A DNA stretch of 6,667 nt from Candidatus Nomurabacteria bacterium (GCA_003518045.1 DOZK01000020.1:8800-15466), one strand, 5' to 3'. Shown: positions 1 to 4,722, numbered from the stretch's first letter. The notes: generated from the sequence alone by a model not told the origin. Numbers and translations: made by a program.

Positions 1-506
1 TGAATTACTTGTTTGAAATAGGGGGCGGCATTGTCATTGCTTTCACTGTTTGGTTCTTCTATTTCCGTCACTGGCATTTCGGAAATGGAATGATTCTTGC
101 GTGGAATCCAGATGATGGCACTGTTTGGGTAGCTTCACGGCTAGTTGATTCTCCAGCAGGAAGGGCTGGGGTTCAAGTCCAAATGAAAGTTCTTTTTGTT
201 GATGGGGTTCCTATGGTCTTTCAAAAAGGGAAAACCTTTGAAGCTTGGGGTGTCAACACATTAAGCCGTCGAGGAAAGACACATCATTTTGTTTTTGAGG
301 ATGGGCCAGATGTGAAGATTACGAATGTCTTTCTCAAAGGGACGGCACCAGTTTACTGGCGCCCTGGAACATCTTTTGCCAAGATGGAAAATTCCCGAGC
401 TCATAACCCACTGTTGACCCAGGGAATGATTTTTTGCGAAGACACTCAGCAGCATGTCCCATCACGCGGTCTGACAGATGATGCGATACGAAGTGTCTCT
501 CGGTGA
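1..506 (+). CDS. Small membrane-anchored PDZ-like protein (5' end at window edge)
   Basis: The reading frame is open from the first base to TGA at 504-506. The first two bases, TG, are the last two of an in-frame codon, so the true start could be an NTG codon whose first base lies just outside the window, followed by Asn-Tyr; otherwise TTG at 9 is the first internal candidate. A hydrophobic stretch (GGGIVIAFTVWFFYF) near the N-terminus looks like a single membrane anchor or uncleaved signal. It is followed by a region resembling a PDZ fold: GMILAW, then SPAGRAGV and VLFVDGVPM, which is the usual 'SPA-x-x-AG-[IV]...[IL]-x-x-[IV]-[DN]-G' signature. The rest (about 75 residues) is not recognised. 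No protease domain is present, so this is a stand-alone PDZ-like protein, possibly a protein-binding or scaffold factor outside the membrane (inference). Base composition is visibly richer in G+C than the neighbouring mutM and murE-like genes. Confidence 0.6.
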   Translation, partial: NYLFEIGGGIVIAFTVWFFYFRHWHFGNGMILAWNPDDGTVWVASRLVDSPAGRAGVQVQMKVLFVDGVPMVFQKGKTFEAWGVNTLSRRGKTHHFVFEDGPDVKITNVFLKGTAPVYWRPGTSFAKMENSRAHNPLLTQGMIFCEDTQQHVPSRGLTDDAIRSVSR

Positions 507-524
507 AGAGCTTTTCCCCTCTAC

Positions 525-552
525 GAACCCGGCCACGTGCCTGGTTCTTTTT
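525..552 (+). terminator. Rho-independent terminator after the PDZ-like gene
   Basis: A hairpin with arms GAACC/GGTTC (525-529 and 543-547), one C/T mismatch, then GGC/GCC (531-533 and 539-541) and loop CACGT is followed by TTTTT at 548-552. It lies 19 bp after the TGA stop. The opposite side has no T-run, so it terminates the plus strand only. Its T-tract touches the stop codon of the convergent mutM gene. Confidence 0.75.
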
Positions 553-1453
553 ATTTCTGACAAAGTGGACAGAAATGCGCTGACCGGCCTCCTACTTTTT
601 TCTTCACTATAATTCCACCACAGCCTTTGGTAAAACATTTTTCTTTATTTCTTAAATACACCAGATGCTTTTTCTGGAAATTCCCACGTGAGCCTTCTAT
701 ATTTCTATAATCACTCATACTATCTCCACCGAAATCAATTCCTTTTTTTAAAACCTCCTTCATAGATTTAAATAAAAGTTTCCACTCAGCTTCTTTAATA
801 TTTTTTGGAAGTCGTGTTGGTAATATGTGTGATAGATGTAACATTTCATCAGAATAAATATTCCCAATACCAGCAATTATTTTTTGATCCATTAAAACTG
901 TTTTAATAGCACGAGTAGGGGACTTCATTATCCGCTCTTTAAAATTGTTTAATGTAAAAAACTTTTCCAGTGGCTCAGGCCCTAAATGTGCAAGCTTATC
1001 CGTATGCAAAGTTTTAGTTTTTTGTACAACAATAGTTCCAAATTTTCGCGTATCACAGAACGCAAGTTGCTCACTATTTGATAAAGAAAATACTACATGA
1101 ATATGTCGGTTATAAGGGTCATTCAGTGGACTTGTCTTATCTTCTGGTTTCCACTTTCCACTTTCTATTTTCCACTTCCCATACATTAAATGTCCCGTCA
1201 TTTTCATATGAATAACCATAGTAAAACCATTTTCTAGATTTACGAGAATGTATTTTGCACGGCGTTCCACATTTAAAATCTTCTGCCCCAAAACATATTT
1301 TTTAAAATAGGGGAGATAGCTACGGTCTTTAATCGTATTTTTAGCAATAGTTGAAGTTGACCACATATCAGTCCAAATATCTTTTATGGTGAGATTTGGC
1401 AAAACTTTTTGTAACCCAGTTACAGTCGTATGTACTTCGGGGAGTTCGGGCAT
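551..1453 (-). CDS. mutM: Formamidopyrimidine-DNA glycosylase (Fpg/MutM)
   Basis: Base-excision repair enzyme that removes oxidised purines such as 8-oxoguanine and FapyG and then cuts the abasic site. The N-terminus MPELPEV carries the catalytic Pro (after Met removal) and Glu. Lys67 in RRAKYIL matches the conserved Lys of the family. The H2TH region spans about residues 184-212 with AGIGNIYSDEML. The C-terminal zinc finger uses Cys273, Cys278, Cys295 and Cys298. Its first pair is spaced C-x4-C instead of the usual C-x2-C, while the x16 and C-x2-C spacings are normal. GGR (288-290) matches the Arg-containing finger loop. At 300 residues it is longer than the usual 270 or so. Part of the excess lies between the MTGHL strand and YNRHIHV, where residues 92-98 and 99-105 are a tandem duplication (GKWKIES, GKWKPED) coded by a heptanucleotide array. 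Last gene of the minus-strand cluster, 47 bp after the IVP gene. No Shine-Dalgarno sequence is visible; TAAAGT lies 6 bp before ATG. Confidence 0.95.
   Translation of the reverse strand: MPELPEVHTTVTGLQKVLPNLTIKDIWTDMWSTSTIAKNTIKDRSYLPYFKKYVLGQKILNVERRAKYILVNLENGFTMVIHMKMTGHLMYGKWKIESGKWKPEDKTSPLNDPYNRHIHVVFSLSNSEQLAFCDTRKFGTIVVQKTKTLHTDKLAHLGPEPLEKFFTLNNFKERIMKSPTRAIKTVLMDQKIIAGIGNIYSDEMLHLSHILPTRLPKNIKEAEWKLLFKSMKEVLKKGIDFGGDSMSDYRNIEGSRGNFQKKHLVYLRNKEKCFTKGCGGIIVKKKVGGRSAHFCPLCQK
1142..1183 (-). repeat. Heptanucleotide array inside mutM
   Basis: Plus-strand units TTCCACT, TTCCACT, TTCTATT, TTCCACT at 1149, 1156, 1163 and 1170, with weaker units on either side. On the coding strand they read AGTGGAA, AGTGGAA, AATAGAA, AGTGGAA. 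Three 7-bp units equal seven codons, so the array appears in the protein as two GKWK-x-E-[SD] heptapeptides. It has the same ASTNNRR pattern as the intergenic arrays of this window. Confidence 0.75.
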
Positions 1454-1459
1454 GGTTAT

Positions 1460-1465
1460 ACTTTA
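1460..1465 (-). promoter_or_regulatory. Possible -10 box of a leaderless mutM transcript
   Basis: Minus strand TAAAGT followed by six bases and the ATG of mutM, the same spacing as the -10-like boxes before ruvA and murE-like. An overlapping TATAAC (1455-1460) is an alternative reading. No convincing -35 box is seen, and mutM could simply be read through from the IVP gene. Confidence 0.3.
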
Positions 1466-1500
1466 CAGAAGAATGGAGTAAGGAGCAAGGAGTACGAAAA
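1466..1500 (+). repeat. Heptanucleotide array between IVP gene and mutM
   Basis: Plus-strand units ATGGAGT (1473), AAGGAGC (1480), AAGGAGT (1487), ACGAAAA (1494), with a weaker unit before. It fills most of the 47-bp gap. It is oriented opposite to the arrays in mutM and at the murE/IVP junction, so AAGGAGTACGAA (1487-1498) is an exact inverted copy of 1866-1877 on the other side of the IVP gene. Confidence 0.75.
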
Positions 1501-1863
1501 TTACAATTTTGTGCTACGTATTAGGCCGTTTAATAATGCTTGAACTTTAGCGATCTGATTAAAAGTAGAAGATGCTAATTCTTTAGAAATAAGGTCAGTA
1601 TCTTGTAAGATGAAAATTAGATTTTGTGTTTCGGTTAATGAGCCATGAGCTATATAGTAAAATTGTATTTTTTCTTTTTGGCCTTGTCTTCCAAAACCTT
1701 CCGCAATATTACATGTTATGGATACCGCCGCGCGCTGTATTTGGCTAGTTATTCCATATTGTTCTTGTTTGGGCAATGTTTTTGTTATTTGATAAATATC
1801 AAGAACTAGCCTGTGTCCTTCCTGCCAAGTGATGAGGTCGGTAAAAGTTTGTATTTTATTCAT
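1501..1863 (-). CDS. Four-helix-bundle protein, 23S rRNA-IVP family (free-standing)
   Basis: A 120-residue protein of the family first found coded inside intervening sequences of 23S rRNA genes in Leptospira and Coxiella. The diagnostic features are F-x-D-L-x-x-W-Q near the N-terminus, the core RAAVSITCNIAEGFGR (residues 44-59), and a later [AG]-H-G-S-L-T-E-T segment. The predicted fold is four long helices that oligomerise. Family function is unknown; a distant structural relative is Avd of diversity-generating retroelements (established knowledge). Here it is not inside rRNA. It overlaps the 3' end of the Mur ligase gene by 8 bp and has a good Shine-Dalgarno sequence, AAAGGAG at 1878-1872, eight bases before ATG, provided by a heptanucleotide array. 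Arrays in opposite orientation flank it with perfect 12-bp inverted repeats, which could reflect past mobility (inference). Confidence 0.9.
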   Translation of the reverse strand: MNKIQTFTDLITWQEGHRLVLDIYQITKTLPKQEQYGITSQIQRAAVSITCNIAEGFGRQGQKEKIQFYYIAHGSLTETQNLIFILQDTDLISKELASSTFNQIAKVQALLNGLIRSTKL

Positions 1864-3139
1864 ACTTCGTACTCCTTTCTCCTATCTTCTTCCGTAGCTC
1901 CTCATGAGCTACGGACGCATCATCCCAAATAATTTTTGTACCATTTGGTCCCATGATATATGGATCAGTTCCTTTTCCAGAAATTAAAATAACATCTCCT
2001 TTTTTCGCAAGTGATATTGCGCAAGCTATTGCTTCACGACGGTCAATAATAATTTGTGGTGTGTGAGCTGTTACTCCGCTCGCAACTTCATTTATAATTT
2101 TTAAAGGGTCTTCATCATACGGGTCTTCATTTGTAATAATAATTTCACTGCATAATTCGTCAGCTATTTTTCCAAGCACTGGGCGCTTCCAAGAATCTCG
2201 TCCTCCGCCAGTTGATCCCAATACTGCGATTTTTCTTGAACTCGGAAATGCCTCATAAAGTTTTCGAAGAGAATCATCAGTGTGTGCATAGTCAACCACA
2301 ACAGTGAAGTCTTGCCCTTCATTTATTTTTTCTACTCGCCCACGAATAAGTGAAAGCCCCTCAATTCCTTCTTTTATATGACCAATAGGAATATTTAATT
2401 CTCGCCCTAAAGTAATAGCGGCTAATGCGTTTGAAATATTAAATTTACCTGGAAGAGGAATTTTAATTTTTTCTCCTTTATAAATAATTTCACTAGAGTC
2501 CTCAGTCTCAGAAATAATTTGTACGTCTTTTAATGAGTAGCCAATATTTTTTTCAACATCTCCAATTAGAAATGCAGGGGCATGCTCATTATCAAGATTT
2601 GCAATAGATAGTCTAAATAGTTTTTTACTTTTTGCTAAATGATTTGCTAAACGAAGCTTGGCTTTTTTATATTTTGCAAATGAGCCATGGCTCTCAATAT
2701 GCTCAGGGGAGAGGTTGGTAAAGACGAGAGCATCTAATTCGACGCCAACATGACGGAAAAATCTTGCGCCTTCGGAAGTCATTTCAATAATTGCGTATTT
2801 ACATTTTGCATCGGATGCTTCGTGAAGAAATTCTTGTGTGAAAAATCTTCCAGGCATTGTCATTTTATATTTGTTCGGACGAGAATGTTCTCCTACCTTA
2901 AAACGAATAGTAGAGAGTAATGCAGTTTTTTTGCCAGAGGCTTCCAGGACAGCATTTATAAATTCCACAGTTGAGGATTTTCCTTTTGTGCCAGTAACAG
3001 CAATTACATAAAGTCTGCGGGATGGATTGAGATATATAGTGGTACCAATAATAGCTAAAAGTAAATGATAATAAGGTTGCAAAAAATGATAAAGTTTTTT
3101 TGGTATTGCCCTCTCGATTTTTCGAAGAATTTTTTCCAT
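1856..3139 (-). CDS. MurE-like UDP-MurNAc-peptide ligase (Mur ligase family)
   Basis: ATP-dependent amide ligase of cytoplasmic peptidoglycan precursor synthesis, closest in layout to MurE. Visible motifs: P-loop TGTKGKSS (residues 49-56); TNLSPEHIESHG (141-152) followed by YKKAK with Lys161 at the position of the carbamylated Lys; NISNALAA (234-241); GRVEKI (267-272); VVDYAHTDDSL (281-291), GSTGGGRDSWKRP (308-320) and GKGTDPYI (388-395). At 427 residues it lacks most of the N-terminal UDP-binding domain of classical MurE. About 45 residues replace it, including a hydrophobic YHLLLAIIGTTIYL and NPSRR, an arrangement I associate with CPR homologues. The substrate-selecting DNPR motif of meso-diaminopimelate enzymes is replaced by NEDPYDEDP, so the third amino acid added cannot be told. 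ATG follows a TATACT box by six bases, with no Shine-Dalgarno. The C-terminal tail is coded by a heptanucleotide array. Confidence 0.88.
   Translation of the reverse strand: MEKILRKIERAIPKKLYHFLQPYYHLLLAIIGTTIYLNPSRRLYVIAVTGTKGKSSTVEFINAVLEASGKKTALLSTIRFKVGEHSRPNKYKMTMPGRFFTQEFLHEASDAKCKYAIIEMTSEGARFFRHVGVELDALVFTNLSPEHIESHGSFAKYKKAKLRLANHLAKSKKLFRLSIANLDNEHAPAFLIGDVEKNIGYSLKDVQIISETEDSSEIIYKGEKIKIPLPGKFNISNALAAITLGRELNIPIGHIKEGIEGLSLIRGRVEKINEGQDFTVVVDYAHTDDSLRKLYEAFPSSRKIAVLGSTGGGRDSWKRPVLGKIADELCSEIIITNEDPYDEDPLKIINEVASGVTAHTPQIIIDRREAIACAISLAKKGDVILISGKGTDPYIMGPNGTKIIWDDASVAHEELRKKIGERSTKYE
1857..1891 (-). repeat. Heptanucleotide array over the murE-like/IVP junction
   Basis: On the minus strand: AAGAAGA, TAGGAGA, AAGGAGT, ACGAAGT, ATGAATA (plus coordinates 1885-1891 down to 1857-1863). 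The array codes the last residues of the Mur ligase (roughly KIGERSTKYE), supplies the Shine-Dalgarno sequence of the IVP gene and includes its ATG. Confidence 0.75.
1872..1878 (-). promoter_or_regulatory. Ribosome binding site of the IVP gene
   Basis: AAAGGAG on the minus strand, eight bases before ATG at 1863. It is one of only two clear Shine-Dalgarno sequences in the window, and it is made of heptanucleotide repeat units. Confidence 0.7.
1892..1914. repeat. Perfect 9-bp inverted repeat in the 3' end of the Mur ligase gene
   Basis: CCGTAGCTC (1892-1900) and GAGCTACGG (1906-1914) with a 5-base spacer CTCAT. It lies inside the coding region for A-H-E-E-L-R, directly next to the heptanucleotide array. 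No T-run follows on either strand, so it is not a standard terminator. It may form an mRNA hairpin just before the IVP ribosome binding site. Confidence 0.7.
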
Positions 3140-3145
3140 ATATTT

Positions 3146-3151
3146 AGTATA
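3146..3151 (-). promoter_or_regulatory. Putative -10 box of leaderless murE-like transcript
   Basis: TATACT on the minus strand, six bases (AAATAT) before ATG at 3139. No Shine-Dalgarno sequence is present, so transcription would begin at or near the start codon. No good -35 is visible. The 14-bp block containing it (3138-3151) recurs exactly at 4564-4577 before the small anchored-protein gene. Confidence 0.5.
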
Positions 3152-3160
3152 TCGCGTTCA

Positions 3161-3206
3161 TGTCATTCCCGCGAAGGCGGGAACCCGCCTTGCCGGCGAG
3201 GTAGGT
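3161..3206. repeat. REP-like GC-rich palindromic repeat (ATTCCCGC...GCGGGAA type)
   Basis: TTCCCGC (3166-3172) and GCGGGAA (3177-3183) form a perfect 7-bp stem with loop GAAG. A second overlapping inverted repeat GGCGGG-AA-CCCGCC covers 3176-3189, and TGCCGGCGAGGTAGGT follows. The first part is the widespread ATTCCC-N8-GGGAA type of dispersed repeat (in Neisseria called dRS3), which yields spurious 'CHSREGGNP' peptides when translated. Its last part matches 3908-3922. It sits between ruvA and murE-like, just upstream of the putative murE-like -10 box. Confidence 0.75.
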
Positions 3207-3222
3207 CCAGTGTCTGCATTTG

Positions 3223-3257
3223 TATTACTACTTACTACCCACTGCTTACTGTATTTA
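3223..3257 (-). repeat. Heptanucleotide array at the end of ruvA
   Basis: Plus-strand units TATTACT, ACTTACT, ACCCACT, GCTTACT, GTATTTA at 3223, 3230, 3237, 3244 and 3251. The minus reading is AGTAAGC, AGTGGGT, AGTAAGT, AGTAATA. The last unit contains the ruvA stop codon TAA (3257-3255). It follows the REP-like element by 16 bp. Confidence 0.75.
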
Positions 3258-3815
3258 CTGAAGCTGGGTTAATGCTTCTTTAATCAAAGCACTCGTTGTT
3301 TTATTCTCAGTATGAAGCTTCTGCAAAGTGTCATGAATTTCTTTTGGAGAATATCCTAGAGTTTCTAATGCGAGGCGGACTTCGTAAGTCGTGTCTGTTT
3401 CTTTTGTGCCAACAAGATGAGAAAGTTTGCCACGTAATTCTAAAATTATTTTCTCCGCAGTTTTTTTGCCAACCCCAGGTGTGTGAGATAGCGCTTGTAC
3501 ATCTTCACGCTCAACAGCGTCCGCAATTGAGGCTGGCGAGTGGACAGAGAGCATTGCAAGTGCGGACTTTGGGCCAATTCCAGAAACAGCAATTAATTTT
3601 TCAAATAAGAATAAATCTAATTCATCTTTAAAACCAAAAAGAGTAAAAGCGTCTTCTCTAACATGTGTATGAATATATAAAGATAAATCCTGACCGTCTA
3701 CAAGAGATATTAAAAGTGGTAAGGGTGCGCTTACTTTATAGCCCACGCCTGCAACATTGAGCAATAAAGATTGCTCATTTTTTGTAATTACTTTTCCTTG
3801 AAGAAATCCAATCAT
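3255..3815 (-). CDS. ruvA: Holliday junction branch migration protein RuvA
   Basis: DNA-binding subunit that grips four-way junctions and loads the RuvB motor in recombinational repair. Full length at 186 residues. Domain I (about 1-63) is the OB fold beginning MIGFLQGKV, with VAGVGYKV and THVREDAFTLFGF. Domain II (about 64-142) has two helix-hairpin-helix motifs, VSGIGPKSALAML (77-89) and TPGVGKKTAEKII (112-124). Domain III (about 143-186), TYEVRLALETLGYSPKEI onward, is the RuvB-binding domain. ruvB and ruvC are not in the window. It is divergent from rpsT and 115 bp upstream of murE-like. A heptanucleotide array runs right up to the ATG and another contains the stop codon. No Shine-Dalgarno sequence is visible. 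Confidence 0.97.
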   Translation of the reverse strand: MIGFLQGKVITKNEQSLLLNVAGVGYKVSAPLPLLISLVDGQDLSLYIHTHVREDAFTLFGFKDELDLFLFEKLIAVSGIGPKSALAMLSVHSPASIADAVEREDVQALSHTPGVGKKTAEKIILELRGKLSHLVGTKETDTTYEVRLALETLGYSPKEIHDTLQKLHTENKTTSALIKEALTQLQ

Positions 3816-3857
3816 ATGTACAGTTTACAGTTTTTAGTTTCTAGTTACCAGTAATAA
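3816..3857 (-). repeat. Heptanucleotide array abutting the ruvA start
   Basis: Plus-strand units ATGTACA, GTTTACA, GTTTTTA, GTTTCTA, GTTACCA, GTAATAA at 3816, 3823, 3830, 3837, 3844 and 3851. It is the clearest array of the window: six consecutive units with a constant 7-bp step and no interruption. It begins at the base next to the ruvA start codon and contains the candidate -10 box TAAACT. Block CTAGTTACCAGT (3841-3852) recurs at 4758-4769. Confidence 0.8.
3822..3827 (-). promoter_or_regulatory. Possible -10 box of a leaderless ruvA transcript
   Basis: TAAACT on the minus strand, six bases before ATG at 3815, formed by heptanucleotide repeat units. There is no Shine-Dalgarno sequence and no clear -35 box. 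Confidence 0.35.
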
Positions 3858-3900
3858 GAAAATGTAAATAAAATATCGGAGCGGGTATTTACTTTATAGA

Positions 3901-3923
3901 CCGGCCGGCCGGACGAGGCAGGC
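3901..3923. repeat. GC-rich palindromic element (CCGG)3
   Basis: CCGGCCGGCCGG (3901-3912) is a perfect 12-bp palindrome in otherwise A+T-rich DNA. The following ACGAGGCAGG makes 3908-3922 match the end of the REP-like element at 3192-3205 in the same orientation, with one inserted base and one mismatch. A heptanucleotide array starts seven bases downstream, as it does 16-17 bases after the first copy. Confidence 0.55.
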
Positions 3924-3929
3924 TTTATG

Positions 3930-3957
3930 GACTTTCGACTTTTGACTAACGACACCC
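3930..3957 (-). repeat. Heptanucleotide array upstream of rpsT
   Basis: Plus-strand units GACTTTC, GACTTTT, GACTAAC, GACACCC at 3930, 3937, 3944 and 3951. The minus reading gives AGTCGAA and AGTCAAA units. The last unit merges into the hairpin that covers the rpsT -35 box. Confidence 0.65.
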
Positions 3958-3972
3958 TTGAAAAGGGTGTCG
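3950..3972. repeat. Perfect 10-bp hairpin over the rpsT -35 box
   Basis: CGACACCCTT (3950-3959), loop GAA, AAGGGTGTCG (3963-3972). The flanks have no long T-run on either strand, so a terminator role is weak. The -35 hexamer TTGAAA (3958-3963) lies at its tip, which would suit an operator or a structure that insulates the promoter. Confidence 0.75.
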
Positions 3973-3986
3973 TTCTATGGTATAGT
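3958..3986 (+). promoter_or_regulatory. Sigma70-type promoter of rpsT
   Basis: TTGAAA (3958-3963), exactly 17 bases, TATAGT (3981-3986). A start of transcription near 3993 leaves a leader of about 12 bases before ATG at 4005. It is the best promoter match in the window and fits a highly expressed ribosomal protein gene. Confidence 0.8.
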
Positions 3987-4004
3987 TGGCGGTATAAAAA
4001 CATT

Positions 4005-4271
4005 ATGGCAATTACAAAAAATGCAAAAAGAGGAGTAAGAGTAAGTGAGAGAAAGCGAGTCACTAATGACAAACTTCGTCGCACTATGAAAGAAGCAGTG
4101 AAAACTGTTCGTAAAGATGTATTAGCAAAGGATGTTAAGGCTACAAAAGTAGACTTATCTCTAGCTTTTAAAGCGCTTGATAAAGCAGCTAAAAGAGGAA
4201 CTATTAAGAAAGGTCAGGCTAATCGCAAGAAATCAAGATTAGCAAAGGCAGTAGCAAAAGTTTCTAAGTAA
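4005..4271 (+). CDS. rpsT: 30S ribosomal protein S20
   Basis: Small basic protein that binds 16S rRNA early in 30S assembly. The 88 residues match the family length: MAITKNAKRGVRVSERKR at the N-terminus, a long helical middle, and the conserved AAKRGTIKKGQANRKKSRL (residues 61-79). The frame is open upstream to 3927, but that extension reads through the promoter and hairpin. ATG at 4005 gives the standard M-A-x-x-K-x-A-x-K-R start and lies about 12 bases downstream of the predicted transcription start. No Shine-Dalgarno sequence is seen (AAAAACATT precedes ATG), so initiation is leaderless or nearly so. Divergent from ruvA, convergent with the small anchored-protein gene. Confidence 0.97.
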   Translation: MAITKNAKRGVRVSERKRVTNDKLRRTMKEAVKTVRKDVLAKDVKATKVDLSLAFKALDKAAKRGTIKKGQANRKKSRLAKAVAKVSK

Positions 4272-4274
4272 TAC

Positions 4275-4310
4275 AAAACTAAAAGCGCCGTAAGGCGCTT
4301 TTAGTTTTTT
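4275..4310. terminator. Strong bidirectional terminator
   Basis: A perfect 15-bp stem (4275-4289 with 4294-4308), core AAAAGCGCC/GGCGCTTTT, loop GTAA, with A-rich left and T-rich right flanks so it works on both strands. It lies four bases after the rpsT stop and nine bases beyond the stop of the convergent gene at 4319. Confidence 0.95.
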
Positions 4311-4318
4311 GTATTTGA

Positions 4319-4555
4319 CTATTTAACGCTTAACCGTACTTTTATACAAGAAACTACAGACGCGTATTTTTTAGTTTGCTGGTAAGTCTTCTCCGTTAGA
4401 TTGGCACAGCTTAATAAAGTTTTTATTGTGTTTGATTGCTTTACAGCACTTGCTTGTACTTTTGTAACTTGTGCAGTTAGTTTAGTATGGTCTAAATAAA
4501 AACCGACAGAAACACCGATGAGTAAAACACTAAGTAGAGCTATTGTTGTTTTCAT
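4319..4555 (-). CDS. Small membrane-anchored or exported protein of unknown function
   Basis: 78 residues. The N-terminus M-K-T-T-I-A followed by a hydrophobic stretch (about residues 4-20, LLSVLLIGVSVGFYL) is a signal peptide or, with no clear cleavage site or lipobox, more likely an N-terminal anchor. The remainder is polar with Lys, Thr and Gln, probably helical, and carries two cysteines (50 and 70) that could form a disulfide outside the cell. No family is recognised. It has its own promoter-like box and shares a terminator with rpsT; it is a real gene on the evidence of these flanking signals and the signal-like N-terminus, but this is not certain. Confidence 0.6.
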   Translation of the reverse strand: MKTTIALLSVLLIGVSVGFYLDHTKLTAQVTKVQASAVKQSNTIKTLLSCANLTEKTYQQTKKYASVVSCIKVRLSVK

Positions 4556-4571
4556 AATATTTTATATATTT

Positions 4572-4577
4572 AGTATA
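4572..4577 (-). promoter_or_regulatory. Putative -10 box of the small anchored-protein gene
   Basis: TATACT on the minus strand, 16 bases before ATG at 4555. The surrounding 14 bp (4564-4577) are identical to 3138-3151 before murE-like. No Shine-Dalgarno sequence. A second box, TATAAT (4587-4592 on the minus strand), lies slightly upstream. Confidence 0.4.
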
Positions 4578-4622
4578 CAGCATGATTATAAAAAAATAGG
4601 GGAGTAAGACACAGGGGCTGGG

Positions 4623-4657
4623 GAAGTAGAAAGAAGAATGAAGTAAGGAGTAAGAAT
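4623..4657 (+). repeat. Heptanucleotide array in the 4556-4770 gap
   Basis: Plus-strand units GAAGTAG, AAAGAAG, AATGAAG, TAAGGAG, TAAGAAT at 4623, 4630, 4637, 4644 and 4651, with weaker similarity extending to the left. It reads AGTAAGG/AGTAAGA on the plus strand, the orientation of the 1466-1500 array. The first 25-bp dispersed repeat follows after 12 bases. Confidence 0.7.
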
Positions 4658-4669
4658 AAAATATGGACT

Positions 4670-4694
4670 GGCAGGAACCGCGAGTACGCTTTCG
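4670..4694 (+). repeat. 25-bp dispersed repeat, copy A
   Basis: GGCAGGAACCG followed by CGAGTACGCTTTCG. It matches copy B at 6497-6521 in 23 of 25 positions. Both differences lie in the mini-hairpin GCG-AGTA-CGC, which is GTG-AGTA-CAC in copy B, so base pairing is kept. Confidence 0.8.
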
Positions 4695-4722
4695 TTATTT
4701 AATTAAGAAAAATATCAAAATG

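Noticed and set aside
170..180. GGTTCAAGTCC, like a tRNA T-arm
   Set aside because: It lies inside the conserved PDZ-like coding segment and no acceptor, D or anticodon arms surround it.
1501..1863. Avd of a diversity-generating retroelement
   Set aside because: The protein is a distant relative, but there is no reverse transcriptase and no template/variable repeat pair in the window; the RAAVSI-x-x-NIAEG core fits the IVP family.
3065..3283. Plus-strand open frame containing CHSREGGNP
   Set aside because: It is antisense to murE-like and ruvA ends and reads through the REP-like repeat; the CHSREGGNP string is a well-known spurious translation of that repeat type.
3816..3857. CRISPR-like array
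   Set aside because: Units are 7 bp, degenerate and contiguous with no spacers; no cas genes are present.
3927..4004. N-terminal extension of S20 in the same frame
   Set aside because: It would be translated from sequence upstream of the promoter; ATG at 4005 gives the normal family start.
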